From assembly GCF_018129685.1 (NCBI RefSeq), contig NZ_JAFCLG010000002.1:62001-126000 (forward strand): a DNA stretch of 64,000 nt, given 5' to 3'. The DNA is from Bradyrhizobium manausense. Lineage in GTDB: Bacteria; Pseudomonadota; Alphaproteobacteria; Rhizobiales; Xanthobacteraceae. The position numbers and the translations under genes are program-made. The notes beneath the pieces were generated by a model. That model saw nothing but the letters and a program-made list of their open reading frames with translations. It was not told the DNA's origin and did not search any database. This document shows, piece after piece, positions 43,086 to 52,012 of the stretch. Each line of letters starts with the position of its first letter. Positions within the stretch are counted from its first letter, which is position 1.

Positions 43086-44122
43086 CAGATCCAGCCCTGC
43101 AACTCGCGCAACACCAGGGTGCGGATCACGTCCATGCCGGGATCGCTGTCATTGAGGCAGGGGATGGCGGCAAAATGCTCGCCGCCGTTTTCCTCGAAGA
43201 TCTCGGCATTCTCCTGCGCGATTTCCTCCAGCGTTTCCAGGCAGTCGGCGGAAAAGCCCGGCGTGACCACCGCAATGCGACGCACCCCTTCCTTGGCAAG
43301 ACGCTCCATGGTCTTGTCGGTGTAGGGCTGCAGCCACTCGGAGAATCCGAATCTGGACTGGAAGGTCAGCAGCAATTTCGTCTCGTCCATGCCGAGCCGG
43401 CGGCGCAGCGCCTCGGTGGTGGCGACGCAATGGCTCTGGTAGGGATCGCCCTTGTCGACATAGGATTTCGGCATGCCGTGGAACGAGGCAACGATCAGCT
43501 CGGGCTTGAACGAGAGCGAGGCGAGGTGCGTCTCGATCGAGGTGGCGAGCGCTTCGATATAGGCCTCGTCGACGTAGTAGGGCGGCGTCACCCGGATCGT
43601 CGGCTGCGCGCGCATGCGGGCGAGCACCCGGAACACCTCGTCACACACGGTGGCCGAGGTCGAGGCGGAATATTGCGGATAGAGCGGAACGATGAGGATG
43701 CGGTCGCACCCCCTGGCGATCAGTCCGTCGATGCCCGACTGGATCGAGGGATTGCCGTAGCGCATTGCCCAATCGACCACGACGTGGGGGCGATCGGACA
43801 GCGCGGCGGCGAGCTTGTCGCTCTGCGACCGCGTGATGGTCTTCAGCGGCGACTCGTTCTTCTCGGTGTTCCAGATCTTCAGATAGTCGCGTGCCTTGGC
43901 GCGGGGCCGGGTGCGCAGGATGATGCCGTTGAGCACCAGCTTCCAGATCAGGCCCTGATCCTCGATGACGCGGGCGTCGGACAGGAATTCCTTCAGATAG
44001 ACCCGCACGCCGGGCGCATCGGCCGTGTCGGGCGTGCCGAGATTGACCAAGAGCACGCCGACGCGAAGCTGGGCCGGCGGCAAGGCCGGTTTCGTGGTCT
44101 CGATGGGGGTGACGATCGTCAT
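43085..44122 (-). CDS. hemH: Ferrochelatase
   Basis: A 345-residue enzyme inserting ferrous iron into protoporphyrin IX in the last step of heme synthesis. Family motifs: [34 protein letters not shown] (with YPQYS), the catalytic His in [29 protein letters not shown] and [17 protein letters not shown]. The start at 44122 is chosen because the conserved part begins soon after it; a longer frame to 44212 is unlikely. It is divergent from the MAPEG gene (83 bp) and ends against the substrate-binding protein remnant. Confidence 0.95.
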   Translation of the reverse strand: MTIVTPIETTKPALPPAQLRVGVLLVNLGTPDTADAPGVRVYLKEFLSDARVIEDQGLIWKLVLNGIILRTRPRAKARDYLKIWNTEKNESPLKTITRSQSDKLAAALSDRPHVVVDWAMRYGNPSIQSGIDGLIARGCDRILIVPLYPQYSASTSATVCDEVFRVLARMRAQPTIRVTPPYYVDEAYIEALATSIETHLASLSFKPELIVASFHGMPKSYVDKGDPYQSHCVATTEALRRRLGMDETKLLLTFQSRFGFSEWLQPYTDKTMERLAKEGVRRIAVVTPGFSADCLETLEEIAQENAEIFEENGGEHFAAIPCLNDSDPGMDVIRTLVLRELQGWI

Positions 44123-44205
44123 GATCCGTTGCGTCGCGCGTTGCTCCGAACTTGTCAAGATAAGCCCGGTTTCGCTAGGGTCGCCCCCAAGCGGGGGGAG
44201 GGAAT

Positions 44206-44604
44206 GTGACACTCGCCGAATGGGGCGTTCTCGGAGCGCTGCTGCTCTATCTCATAACGATCGCGTCGATCAAATGGATCAGGTTTCGCGGATTCGACAA
44301 TTCCCGGCCGCGCGATCCCGTCTTTTACCAAGACGCCATCGCGCAGCGTGCGCTTGGCGCCCACCAGAACGGGATCGAGACCTTCCCGTTCTTCGCCTTC
44401 GCCGTGCTGCTCGCCGAATTCCGCGACTCGCCGCAGCGCCTGATCGACGAGCTCGCCGTGCTGTTCCTGATCGTCCGGATCGCCTACGTGCTGACCTATC
44501 TCGGCAACCGCCCGACCCTGCGTTCCATTCTCTGGAGCATCGGCTTTGCGATCAATCTGGCGATCTTCTTCATGCCGATGTTGAAGCGGCTGCTGCCGGT
44601 GTGA
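44206..44604 (+). CDS. MAPEG-family membrane protein
   Basis: A 132-residue protein with four hydrophobic helices and the family motif RALGAHQNGIETFPFFAFAV in the first loop. The GTG start at 44206 follows GGGGGAGG. MAPEG members are glutathione-dependent membrane enzymes in eukaryotes; bacterial homologues are poorly understood. It is divergent from hemH and convergent with the NicO-type gene. Confidence 0.88.
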   Translation: MTLAEWGVLGALLLYLITIASIKWIRFRGFDNSRPRDPVFYQDAIAQRALGAHQNGIETFPFFAFAVLLAEFRDSPQRLIDELAVLFLIVRIAYVLTYLGNRPTLRSILWSIGFAINLAIFFMPMLKRLLPV

Positions 44605-44608
44605 CCTT

Positions 44609-44633
44609 TACCCTCCCCTGGAGGGGGAGGGTA
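44609..44633. terminator. Palindrome between convergent MAPEG and NicO genes
   Basis: TACCCTCCCC-TGGA-GGGGGAGGGTA can fold from either strand and lies 5 bp after the MAPEG stop and just after the NicO-type stop. A shortened relative (TTACCCTCCCCTGGAGGG) lies at 41176-41193, also between convergent genes. Confidence 0.5.
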
Positions 44634-44636
44634 GGC

Positions 44637-45770
44637 TCAAAAACACGTCGTCCGCTCGGCCGCGATGTAGCCGAACAAAAGGCCCGCTCCGAACAGCAGG
44701 ACCAGAGCCGCCGCGCCGAACTCGATGTCGCGCATAAAGAGCGCACCACCGCCATCCCGCCCGGCGCTCAGCCGGCCGGCGATGTCCTTGGCGGAGACGG
44801 CAATCACCGCGATGGCAGCCACCGTGATCGCGGTGCCCAGCCCCATCAGGAAGGTCGCGGCAATGCCGGCCCAGAACAGGCCCTGGGCAAGCGCAAACAC
44901 CAGCACGAGGATCGCGCCTGAGCAGGGGCGGATGCCGACAGTCAGGATCGCGGCAAACCCGCGCCGCCAGCCGCCCGGACCAGCAAGCTCGCGCGGGGTG
45001 GGCCCATGAGAATGGCCGCAATGCTCGTCGTGGACATGGTCATGGGTGTGGTGGTGGGCGTGGTGGTGGGCCTGCGCGCGATCGTGGTGATCATCATGGC
45101 TGTGGTGTTGGTCACGGTGGTCATGCGCATCGTGATGGTGATGACCGTGATCATGATGGTCATGCGGCACGCCTGCGAGCGCCGGTACCGGCTGCGTCGC
45201 CTCGAGCGCGCGGATGAAGGTGCGGCCCTTGACCCAGACCAGCCGCAGGCCGAACAGCGCGATCAGGGCATAGCTTGCGATCTCGATCGCGCCCTCCGCC
45301 TTGCACATGGTCTTGGCGGTGGCATTGAGGATCCAGGCCGAAATACCGACGATCAGGATCGCCACCAGCGACTGCATCAGCGCGGAGGCAAACGACAGCG
45401 CAATGCCACGCCGCGCGGTCTCGCGATTGGCAACGAGATAGGAGGCGATCACCGCCTTGCCATGGCCGGGACCTGCGGCATGAAAGATGCCATAAGCGAA
45501 CGAGATGAAGAGCAGCGTCCACACCGCGGAGCCGTCGGATTTGGCGGCGCGGATGGTCGATGACATCTGGCGATAGAATTCCGACTGCTTAGCCAGGAGC
45601 CAGCCGATGAGGCCGCTGGCCTCGGGCTCCGCCGCTGCTGCCTGCTTCGGCGCGCCGAACGGATTTTGCGCGAGGACATCATGAAGCGCGGCGTCGGCCA
45701 CACCGACGGCGAGGAGGACAGCAGCGCTGGCAAGCAGCGCACGCGCGAGCGGCGAGAGATGCGGCTTCAT
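44637..45770 (-). CDS. NicO/RcnA-like metal transporter with His-rich loop
   Basis: A 377-residue membrane protein of the high-affinity nickel/cobalt transporter (NicO) superfamily. After an N-terminal signal-like helix and short periplasmic part come helices with the motif FAYGIFHAAGPGHGKAVIAS and, in the second half, TVGIRPCSGAILVLVFALAQ. The central loop (about 202-258) has more than 25 His in HDHHDHGHHHHDAHDH-type runs, a metal-binding feature. The start at 45770 gives an ATGA overlap with the upstream DUF1007 gene. Such pairs occur with nickel, cobalt or zinc handling; the metal and direction are unknown. Confidence 0.88.
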   Translation of the reverse strand: MKPHLSPLARALLASAAVLLAVGVADAALHDVLAQNPFGAPKQAAAAEPEASGLIGWLLAKQSEFYRQMSSTIRAAKSDGSAVWTLLFISFAYGIFHAAGPGHGKAVIASYLVANRETARRGIALSFASALMQSLVAILIVGISAWILNATAKTMCKAEGAIEIASYALIALFGLRLVWVKGRTFIRALEATQPVPALAGVPHDHHDHGHHHHDAHDHRDQHHSHDDHHDRAQAHHHAHHHTHDHVHDEHCGHSHGPTPRELAGPGGWRRGFAAILTVGIRPCSGAILVLVFALAQGLFWAGIAATFLMGLGTAITVAAIAVIAVSAKDIAGRLSAGRDGGGALFMRDIEFGAAALVLLFGAGLLFGYIAAERTTCF

Positions 45771-46399
45771 GGGCAATCCACCGTGATCTTGTTGGCGAAC
45801 ATCATGCCGAAATTGGCGTTCGGCCCATCCATGAAAGTCTGCTCGTTGAGCTTCTGCGCGGTCGCGGTGCCATCGCTGGGACGGTCGAGCTTCATCTGGC
45901 AGTCGGCGGGCGCACCGACCAGCTTGACCGGATTGTCCTTGGCCATCTGGAAATCGATGAAGAAGGAGCGGTCGAATACTTCGAGCACCAGCTGCTTGGG
46001 CTTGACCGGATTCTTCAGCGGCAGCGTGAAGTGCAGGGTCAGCACCGTGTCCTTGTAGTCCAGGAAGTAGTCGACCGGCTCGTTAAAGCGCTCCTTCTTG
46101 CCGTCGGCTTTCGCGAAGGTGAAATAGGCGTATTCCTTCAGCGACTCGACATTGGTCTGCGCCAGCGGCCCCAGCTCTTCGCGTGTGTAGGCTCCCTTTT
46201 TCTTGCTCTCGAGCCCTTGTACTGCATAGGCCGAAAACATGTCGTCAAAGGTCCAGGCGTGGCGAACGCCCGTGATCGAGCCGTCCTCGGCGTAGAGCAA
46301 TTCGCTGGAAGCGGTGATCCAGACATGCGGATGCGCCTGCGCCGCGCCGGATGCGAGCATCATTGCGGCGGCGAGCACCAGTCCCAGCCAGGCGCGCAT
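45767..46399 (-). CDS. DUF1007 family periplasmic protein
   Basis: A 210-residue exported protein. The signal peptide (LGLVLAAAMMLASGAAQA) ends just before the DUF1007 signature HPHVWITASSELLY, which becomes the mature N terminus and, with its His pair, could bind metal. The rest (RHAWTFDDMFSAYAVQ, LVLEVFDRSFFIDFQM) is typical. It is almost always found with a NicO-type transporter, as here (4-bp overlap), and probably delivers metal to it. It follows the M3 peptidase gene by 5 bp. Confidence 0.9.
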   Translation of the reverse strand: MRAWLGLVLAAAMMLASGAAQAHPHVWITASSELLYAEDGSITGVRHAWTFDDMFSAYAVQGLESKKKGAYTREELGPLAQTNVESLKEYAYFTFAKADGKKERFNEPVDYFLDYKDTVLTLHFTLPLKNPVKPKQLVLEVFDRSFFIDFQMAKDNPVKLVGAPADCQMKLDRPSDGTATAQKLNEQTFMDGPNANFGMMFANKITVDCP

Positions 46400-46404
46400 G
46401 CCGG

Positions 46405-48483
46405 TCAGGCCGCCTTTTCGTCGAGCAGGCCGCGGCGGCGCAGCAGCGCGTCGGGCTCGGGCGGGCGGCCGCGGAAGGCCTCGTAGGCGGCCTCCGGATC
46501 GACCGAGCCACCGCTCGAATAGATGTCGTCATGCAGGCGCTTGGCGACCGCCGGATCGAAGATATTGCCGGCCTCTTCAAAGGCGCCGAAGGCGTCCGCG
46601 TCCATCACCTCCGACCACATGTAGCTGTAATAGCCGGCCGCGTAGTGGTCGCCGGAGAAGATGTGGCCGAATTGCGTGGGCCGGTGCCGCATCGAGATTT
46701 CCTCGGGCATGCCGATCTTCTCGAGCTCGCGTCGCTCAAAGGCGCGGACATCCTGCGCAGCGGCGGACGGCTGGGAGTGGAACTCGAGGTCGAGCAGCGC
46801 CGAGGAGACGAACTCGACCGTGGCAAAGCCCTGGTTGAATTTGCGCGCAGCAAGGAAGCGCTTCAGCAGGTCGTCCGGCAGCGGCTCGCCGGTCTGGTAG
46901 TGGCGGGCGAACCGCTGCAGCACCTCGGGCCGCTCCTGCCAATGTTCGTAGAGCTGCGACGGCAGCTCGACGAAATCGGTGAACACCGATGTGCCGGACA
47001 GCGACGGATAGGTCACGTTGGAGAGCATGCCGTGCAGGCCGTGGCCGAACTCGTGGAACAGGGTGCGGGCATCGTCGGGCGACAGCAGCGAGGGCTCGGT
47101 GCCGGTGCCCTTGGCGAAGTTGCAGACATTGATGACGAGCGGGGCGATCTCGCCGTCCAGTTTTTGCTGGTCGCGCAGCGATGTCATCCAGGCGCCGGAG
47201 CGTTTTGACGGCCGCGCGTAGTAGTCGCCGTAGAACAGCGCCTTGTGCTTGCCGTCGGGACCCTTCACCTCCCAGACCCGGACGTCGGGGTGCCAGACCG
47301 GCACATCCTTGCGCTCTTCGAAGGTGATGCCGAACAGGCGCGTGGCACAGTCGAAGGCGGCCGCGATCATGTGGTCGAGGGCCAAATACGGCTTGATTGC
47401 GGCATCATCGAAATTGGCCCGCTGAAGGCGGAGCTTCTCGGCGTAGAAGCGCCAATCCCAGGGCGCGAGCTTGAAATTGCCGCCCTCCGCCGTGATCAGC
47501 GCCTGCATCTCGTCGCGGTCGGCGAGCGCGCGGGCGCGGGCCGGCTTCCAGACCCGCTCCAGGAGGCCGCGCACCGCCTCGGGCGTCTTGGCCATGGAAT
47601 CCTCCAGCCGGTAGGCCGCGAAGGTCGGGTAGCCAAGGAGCTTGGCGCTCTCCTCGCGCAGCTTCAGGATCTCACCGATGGTGGTGTTGTTGTCGTTGGC
47701 ATTGCCGTTGTCGCCACGCGCGGTGAAGGCCTTGTAGACTTTCTCGCGCAGGTCGCGCCGCGCCGAGCTCTTCAGGAATGGCTCGGCCGAGGAGCGCGAC
47801 AGCGTCACGATGGCCTTGCCCGCCATGCCGCGATCTTCTGCCGCAGCCTTGGCCGCAGCGACAAAGCTCTCCGGCAGACCCTGGCGGTCGGCCTCCCCGA
47901 GCTCCATGAACCAGTCCTGCTCGTCGCCGAGCAAATGATGGCTGAAACCGGTCGCCAGCTGGGCCAGCTTTTCGTTGATCTCGGCCATCCGCGTCTTGGC
48001 CTCGTCGGAGAGGCCGGCGCCGGCACGGTGGAATCGGGTGTAGGTACGCTCCAGCAGGCGGAGCTGCTCCGGGTCGAGCCCGAGATCGGCGCGGTTCTCG
48101 TGCAGCTGGGCGATGCGGCCAAACAGCACAGCGTTCATCATGATGGGATTCCAGTGCCGCGCCATCCGCAAGGAGACGTCCTTGTCGATCTCGAGGATGG
48201 CCGGGTTGGAATGCGCCGAGACCAGGTCGTAGAAGACGGACGCGACCTTGTTCAGCAGCTTGCCGGAGCGCTCCAGCGCCGTGATGGTGTTGGCGAAGTC
48301 GGGCGCAGCGGGATCGTTGGTGATCGCGGCGATCTCGGCGGAATGGTCGGCGAAGGCCTGCTCGAAGGCCGGCAGGAAGTGCTCCGGCATGATCTCGTCG
48401 AAGGGCGGGGTCGCAAACGGCGTCACCCAGGCCTTCAGCAGCGGATTGGTCTCGGAGTCCGTAGTCTGGCGGGGGTCTGACAT
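46405..48483 (-). CDS. M3-family oligopeptidase (peptidyl-dipeptidase Dcp / oligopeptidase A-like)
   Basis: A 692-residue zinc metallopeptidase. The catalytic motif HEFGHGLHGML has His477, Glu478 and His481, with the third zinc ligand Glu in DFVELPSQLYEHW. The large helical N-terminal half (about 1-440) shapes a channel that admits only short peptides. No signal peptide is present, so it is cytoplasmic. The start at 48483 (MSDPRQTT) is chosen over longer frames. It appears to be first in an operon with DUF1007 and NicO genes, an unexpected partnership that may only be shared transcription. Confidence 0.92.
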   Translation of the reverse strand: MSDPRQTTDSETNPLLKAWVTPFATPPFDEIMPEHFLPAFEQAFADHSAEIAAITNDPAAPDFANTITALERSGKLLNKVASVFYDLVSAHSNPAILEIDKDVSLRMARHWNPIMMNAVLFGRIAQLHENRADLGLDPEQLRLLERTYTRFHRAGAGLSDEAKTRMAEINEKLAQLATGFSHHLLGDEQDWFMELGEADRQGLPESFVAAAKAAAEDRGMAGKAIVTLSRSSAEPFLKSSARRDLREKVYKAFTARGDNGNANDNNTTIGEILKLREESAKLLGYPTFAAYRLEDSMAKTPEAVRGLLERVWKPARARALADRDEMQALITAEGGNFKLAPWDWRFYAEKLRLQRANFDDAAIKPYLALDHMIAAAFDCATRLFGITFEERKDVPVWHPDVRVWEVKGPDGKHKALFYGDYYARPSKRSGAWMTSLRDQQKLDGEIAPLVINVCNFAKGTGTEPSLLSPDDARTLFHEFGHGLHGMLSNVTYPSLSGTSVFTDFVELPSQLYEHWQERPEVLQRFARHYQTGEPLPDDLLKRFLAARKFNQGFATVEFVSSALLDLEFHSQPSAAAQDVRAFERRELEKIGMPEEISMRHRPTQFGHIFSGDHYAAGYYSYMWSEVMDADAFGAFEEAGNIFDPAVAKRLHDDIYSSGGSVDPEAAYEAFRGRPPEPDALLRRRGLLDEKAA

Positions 48484-48619
48484 CGCTTGTCCCGTTTTTT
48501 GAGCGGATTTGTTGGGGCCAGCTATAGCACGCGATGGGGCTTTTTTGGGCCATTTGGCCTTGCTCCCGCCCGCCTTTTCGAGGAGATTGCGGCCCTCGAA
48601 ACACCGGACCCCAACGCCC

Positions 48620-48874
48620 ATGAACGCGCCCTCCTCATCTTCCCGTCAGATCGTCTGGCCGAGCGTCATCACCGTCATCAGCGCCGCCATCCTGATCGGC
48701 GCGGAGGTGTTCGGCGCAGCGTTTGCCGGCGGCTGGGCGCTCGCGATTCTTCTCGGGCTCGGTGACCAGGGCGCGCACATCCTTCAGGCCGTGCTGTTCG
48801 CACTCGGCGTGCTGGTCATGACTGCCTTCATCCGCGCAGCTCAGCGCGTCGAGCCGTTCTTCAAGCGCGGCTGA
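48620..48874 (+). CDS. Small membrane protein with two helices
   Basis: An 84-residue protein with two hydrophobic segments (VITVISAAILIGAEVFGAAF and ILQAVLFALGVLVMTAFI) and a short basic tail (AAQRVEPFFKRG). It is divergent from the M3 peptidase gene. No family is recognised. The start at 48620 is the first Met that leaves a normal hydrophilic N terminus; the ribosome site is weak. Confidence 0.65.
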   Translation: MNAPSSSSRQIVWPSVITVISAAILIGAEVFGAAFAGGWALAILLGLGDQGAHILQAVLFALGVLVMTAFIRAAQRVEPFFKRG

Positions 48875-49024
48875 CGCTTCACGCGCGTGCTGGTCACGCG
48901 CACGACACAGAAAACTTAACGCACGTTCATCTTCCGCGTCGCTCGCGCAACACCGCGCAAGCAGATGTTAGGCAAATTTGTCCTCAGCCTAAAAAAATTC
49001 TTGCGAAGCTGAGTCAAAACCCTT

Positions 49025-49078
49025 ATGTGCGTTTTTGCCCAATTTCGCACGTGCCTGTGGTCGTGTGTCAGTCGGTAG
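49025..49078 (+). CDS. Leader peptide of the ornithine decarboxylase transcript
   Basis: A 17-codon frame, MCVFAQFRTCLWSCVSR then TAG, directly in front of the structured speF-type leader. It contains two Arg and three Cys codons. A regulatory upstream peptide is expected for polyamine-controlled leaders such as enterobacterial speFL. A clear ribosome site is not visible, and translation is not proven. It lies 457 bp before the decarboxylase start. Confidence 0.5.
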   Translation: MCVFAQFRTCLWSCVSR

Positions 49079-49534
49079 GTATCCGGACAAGAGGCCGGAC
49101 AGCCGCCAAGGGGTGAAGAAGCCGAGGGGCTCTTCGGAAGTGCCGAAGCCGGAAGGTTGGAGCAGACTCCGAAGCGTCCAGCATCTCTCTCAAAGAGATG
49201 CCTTGTCGAAGGTGACTTCACTTTTTGCAACCGTGACTGGCAGCCGGAGGCGAACCGGCGCACCCCGCTCTCAACGGGGGACGCGACTTAAAGCAACGAC
49301 GGATCGGGCTTTTTTGGTCTCTACCGGCAGTCCAACGCCGGCGCGGGCTACTGAAAAGGCTTGTCCTTCATTGCCAGGTGTGCGGGCGGGAAGCTCTCCC
49401 AACCAATCCACGGCAGCACAGTCTGGTTTGAGTCTTTTGGCTTCAGCGCGCCTCCATCGCGCGATGTGGCCGGAGCACTCCTATCCGACGTCACGTTGAT
49501 GCGGATCCCGTCGCTGGGACCGTTGGAGAGTGCC
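49079..49534 (+). promoter_or_regulatory. speF-type structured 5' leader of the ornithine decarboxylase gene
   Basis: The 456 bp before the decarboxylase hold many hairpins and no gene. Near the 5' end are CCGGACAAGAGGCCGG, GAGGGGCTCTTCGG, TGCCGAAGCCGGAAGG and CAGACTCCGAAGCGTCC. Then come CATCTCT-CTCAA-AGAGATG (49182-49200) and CCCCG-CTCTCAA-CGGGG (near 49263-49279), followed by a TTTTTT run at 49310-49315. I recognise it as the alphaproteobacterial speF motif (Rfam RF00518), known upstream of ornithine decarboxylase genes. The T run suggests transcription attenuation. Exact borders are uncertain. Confidence 0.75.
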
Positions 49535-50677
49535 ATGACCGAACGTATCCAGGAATTCCTGCGTAACCGCCGCAAGGAAGGTCTCGACACCGAGCCGTGC
49601 CTCGTCGTCGACCTCGAGGTCGTGCGTGACAATTACCAGAGCTTCGCCAAGGCGCTGCCCGACAGCCGCGTGTTCTATGCCGTCAAGGCGAACCCGGCTC
49701 CGGAAGTGCTGGCGCTGCTGGCCTCCATGGGCTCCTGCTTCGACACCGCGACCGTCGCCGAGATCGAAATGGCGCTGGCCGCTGGAGCTACGCCCGACCG
49801 CATCTCCTTCGGCAACACCATCAAGAAGGAGCGCGACATCGCGCGCGCCTTCGCGCTCGGTATTCGCCTGTTCGCAGTGGACTGCGTTGCCGAAGTCGAG
49901 AAGATCGCCCGTGCCGCTCCCGGCGCGAAGGTGTTCTGCCGCATCCTCTATGACTGCGCCGGCGCCGAGTGGCCGCTGTCGCGCAAGTTCGGCTGCGACC
50001 CGGAAATGGCCGTCGAGGTGCTCGACGTCGCCAAGCGTCTGGGCCTCGAGCCGTGCGGCATCTCCTTCCATGTCGGCTCGCAGCAGCGCAAGGTGAAGGC
50101 GTGGGACCGCGCGCTGGCGATGGCCTCGCAGGTGTTCCGCGACTGCGCCGAGCGCGGCATCAACCTGACCATGGTCAACATGGGCGGCGGCTTCCCGACC
50201 AAATACCTGAAGGACGTGCCGCCGGTGCTGACCTACGGCCGCTCGATCTTCCGCGCGCTGCGCAAGCACTTCGGCAACCAGATTCCGGAGACCATCATCG
50301 AGCCGGGTCGCGGCATGGTCGGCAACGCCGGCATCATCGAATCCGAGGTCGTGCTCATCTCGAAGAAGAGCGACGAGGACGAGGTGCGCTGGGTATACCT
50401 GGACATCGGCAAGTTCGGCGGCCTCGCCGAGACGATGGACGAGTCGATCCGCTACGCCATCCGCACACCGCATGACGGCGCGGACATGACGCCGTGCGTG
50501 CTCGCTGGGCCCACCTGCGACAGCGCCGACGTGCTGTACGAGAAGAACCCGTATCCGCTTCCCGTCACGCTCGAGATCGGCGACAAGCTGCTGATCGAAG
50601 GCACCGGGGCCTATACGTCGACCTACTCGGCGGTGGCGTTCAACGGCATCCCGCCGTTGAAGACCTACCACATCTAA
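49535..50677 (+). CDS. odc: Ornithine (lysine/ornithine) decarboxylase, alanine-racemase-fold type
   Basis: A 380-residue PLP enzyme making putrescine from ornithine. Lys51 in FYAVKANPAPEVL binds PLP; HVGSQQ, the GGGFP glycine-rich phosphate loop (MVNMGGGFPTKYL), EPGRGMVGNAG and the catalytic Cys328 in AGPTCDSADVLYE are all present. The pattern fits group IV decarboxylases, some of which also use lysine. ATG 49535 follows TTGGAGAG. It has a long structured leader with a possible regulatory peptide, and heads a cluster ending in homospermidine synthase, which uses its product. Confidence 0.93.
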   Translation: MTERIQEFLRNRRKEGLDTEPCLVVDLEVVRDNYQSFAKALPDSRVFYAVKANPAPEVLALLASMGSCFDTATVAEIEMALAAGATPDRISFGNTIKKERDIARAFALGIRLFAVDCVAEVEKIARAAPGAKVFCRILYDCAGAEWPLSRKFGCDPEMAVEVLDVAKRLGLEPCGISFHVGSQQRKVKAWDRALAMASQVFRDCAERGINLTMVNMGGGFPTKYLKDVPPVLTYGRSIFRALRKHFGNQIPETIIEPGRGMVGNAGIIESEVVLISKKSDEDEVRWVYLDIGKFGGLAETMDESIRYAIRTPHDGADMTPCVLAGPTCDSADVLYEKNPYPLPVTLEIGDKLLIEGTGAYTSTYSAVAFNGIPPLKTYHI

Positions 50678-50709
50678 GCGGCCTCTCGTTCCGAGGCCCG
50701 ACGAACCCG

Positions 50710-50729
50710 GGAGCCGGCTTGCCGGCTCC
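50710..50729 (+). terminator. Hairpin after the ornithine decarboxylase gene
   Basis: GGAGCCGG-CTTG-CCGGCTCC is a perfect 8-bp stem, followed by TTAA but no T run. It may reduce read-through into the downstream GNAT gene. Confidence 0.45.
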
Positions 50730-50812
50730 TTAACCCATCATCTCTGATTTCTGACGACGCCTTGGACCGGTGTGCTGTGCGCACGCAGGTCTCAAGCGGG
50801 GACTGATGCGCC

Positions 50813-51400
50813 ATGACTGCTTTTCGGAAGCCACAAGTCGCCCTCACCTCGAAGGCCGCTCCGTTCGCGATCCGCAGCGAACGTGCTGCCGACGTCGCCG
50901 CCCGTGAAGCGCTGCTGGATGCCTGTTTTGGCGATGACCGCCATGACCGCACCTGCCAGCGCCTGCGCGACGGACGCGCCCCTGCCGCCGGCCTCGCGCT
51001 GGCTGCCGTGCGCGAGGGAAAGCTCGTGGGAACCGTGCGGCTGTGGCACGTCAGCGCCGGCGGCAGGCCCGCTTTGGTCCTCGGACCACTGGCGGTGGAC
51101 CCTGCCTGCCGCGAGCTCGGGATCGGCGCCGCGCTGATGCAACAAGCGCTGGCCGCCGCCCGGGCGCGCGGGCATGAAGCCGTGATCCTGCTCGGCGATG
51201 CGCCTTACTATGTTCGTTTCGGCTTCTCGGCCGAGAAGACGGGCGCGTTGATGCTGCCTGGCCCGTTCGCGCGCGACCGCCTGCTGGCGATCGAATTTAC
51301 CGACGGCGCACTTGAAGGCGCCGAGGGGATGATTGTCCCCACAGGCACCGCCCTGCCTAAACGGAGGGTGGTTCGTGCCCTCGAGGCGCACGCGGCCTAA
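50813..51400 (+). CDS. GNAT-family N-acetyltransferase (YhbS-like)
   Basis: A 195-residue protein of the GNAT fold. The acetyl-CoA site is LVLGPLAVDPACRELGIGAA (motif R/Q-x-x-G-x-G/A in the form RELGIGA), followed by ALMQQALAAARARGHEAVIL and YYVRFGFSAEKTG. It lies between the ornithine decarboxylase and RidA genes on the same strand. An acetylation role on a polyamine is possible from context but not shown. Confidence 0.85.
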   Translation: MTAFRKPQVALTSKAAPFAIRSERAADVAAREALLDACFGDDRHDRTCQRLRDGRAPAAGLALAAVREGKLVGTVRLWHVSAGGRPALVLGPLAVDPACRELGIGAALMQQALAAARARGHEAVILLGDAPYYVRFGFSAEKTGALMLPGPFARDRLLAIEFTDGALEGAEGMIVPTGTALPKRRVVRALEAHAA

Positions 51401-51557
51401 GGGATAGCCATGATGGCGACGACCGAAGCCGCATGCAGCGGCAACGCGCGGCCGCGCCTGCTCAGCCCGTTTCCAAGCCAGCTCCTTTGGGGTTGCGCGA
51501 GCCCCGGAAACGCCCTTTAAACCCACGCAATTCCCCCTTCAGTCGAGGCCGAACCCC

Positions 51558-51947
51558 ATGTCCCGTCGCCTGATTTCCACCGGCTCCCCCTTCGAGAAGA
51601 CCGCCGGCTACAGCCGTGCCGTGATCGACGGCGAGTTCGCCTTCGTCGCGGGAACCACCGGCTATGATTACACGACGATGACGATGCCACCGGATGTCAC
51701 GAACCAGTCACGCAACTGCTTCAAGACCATCGCAGCGGCCCTGAAGGAGGGCGGATTCGAGATGGCCGACATCGTCCGCGCGACCTACTACCTCACGGAT
51801 GCCAAGGACGCCGACGCCCATTTCGCTGTCTGCGGCGAAGTCCTCGGCGAGATCCGCCCGGCCGCAACGCTTCTCATCGTATCGGCGCTGCTCAAGCCCG
51901 AGATGAAGGTCGAGATCGAAGTCACCGCCAAGCGCCGCAGCCTCTAA
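51558..51947 (+). CDS. RidA/YjgF-family deaminase-like protein
   Basis: A 129-residue protein of the Rid superfamily: VIDGEFAFVAGTTGYDYTTM, then DIVRATYYLTDAKDADAHFA, and the anion-binding Arg in GEIRPAATLLIVSALLKPEM. RidA hydrolyses reactive enamine/imine intermediates of PLP enzymes. Its place between a PLP decarboxylase and homospermidine synthase would suit protection against such by-products. The ribosome site is modest. Confidence 0.88.
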   Translation: MSRRLISTGSPFEKTAGYSRAVIDGEFAFVAGTTGYDYTTMTMPPDVTNQSRNCFKTIAAALKEGGFEMADIVRATYYLTDAKDADAHFAVCGEVLGEIRPAATLLIVSALLKPEMKVEIEVTAKRRSL

Positions 51948-52012
51948 CAAGCGCCGCAGCGCCTGATCAACTCCCACCCATTGTCCACAAGCACGTTCCG
52001 GAGAACCATCCC

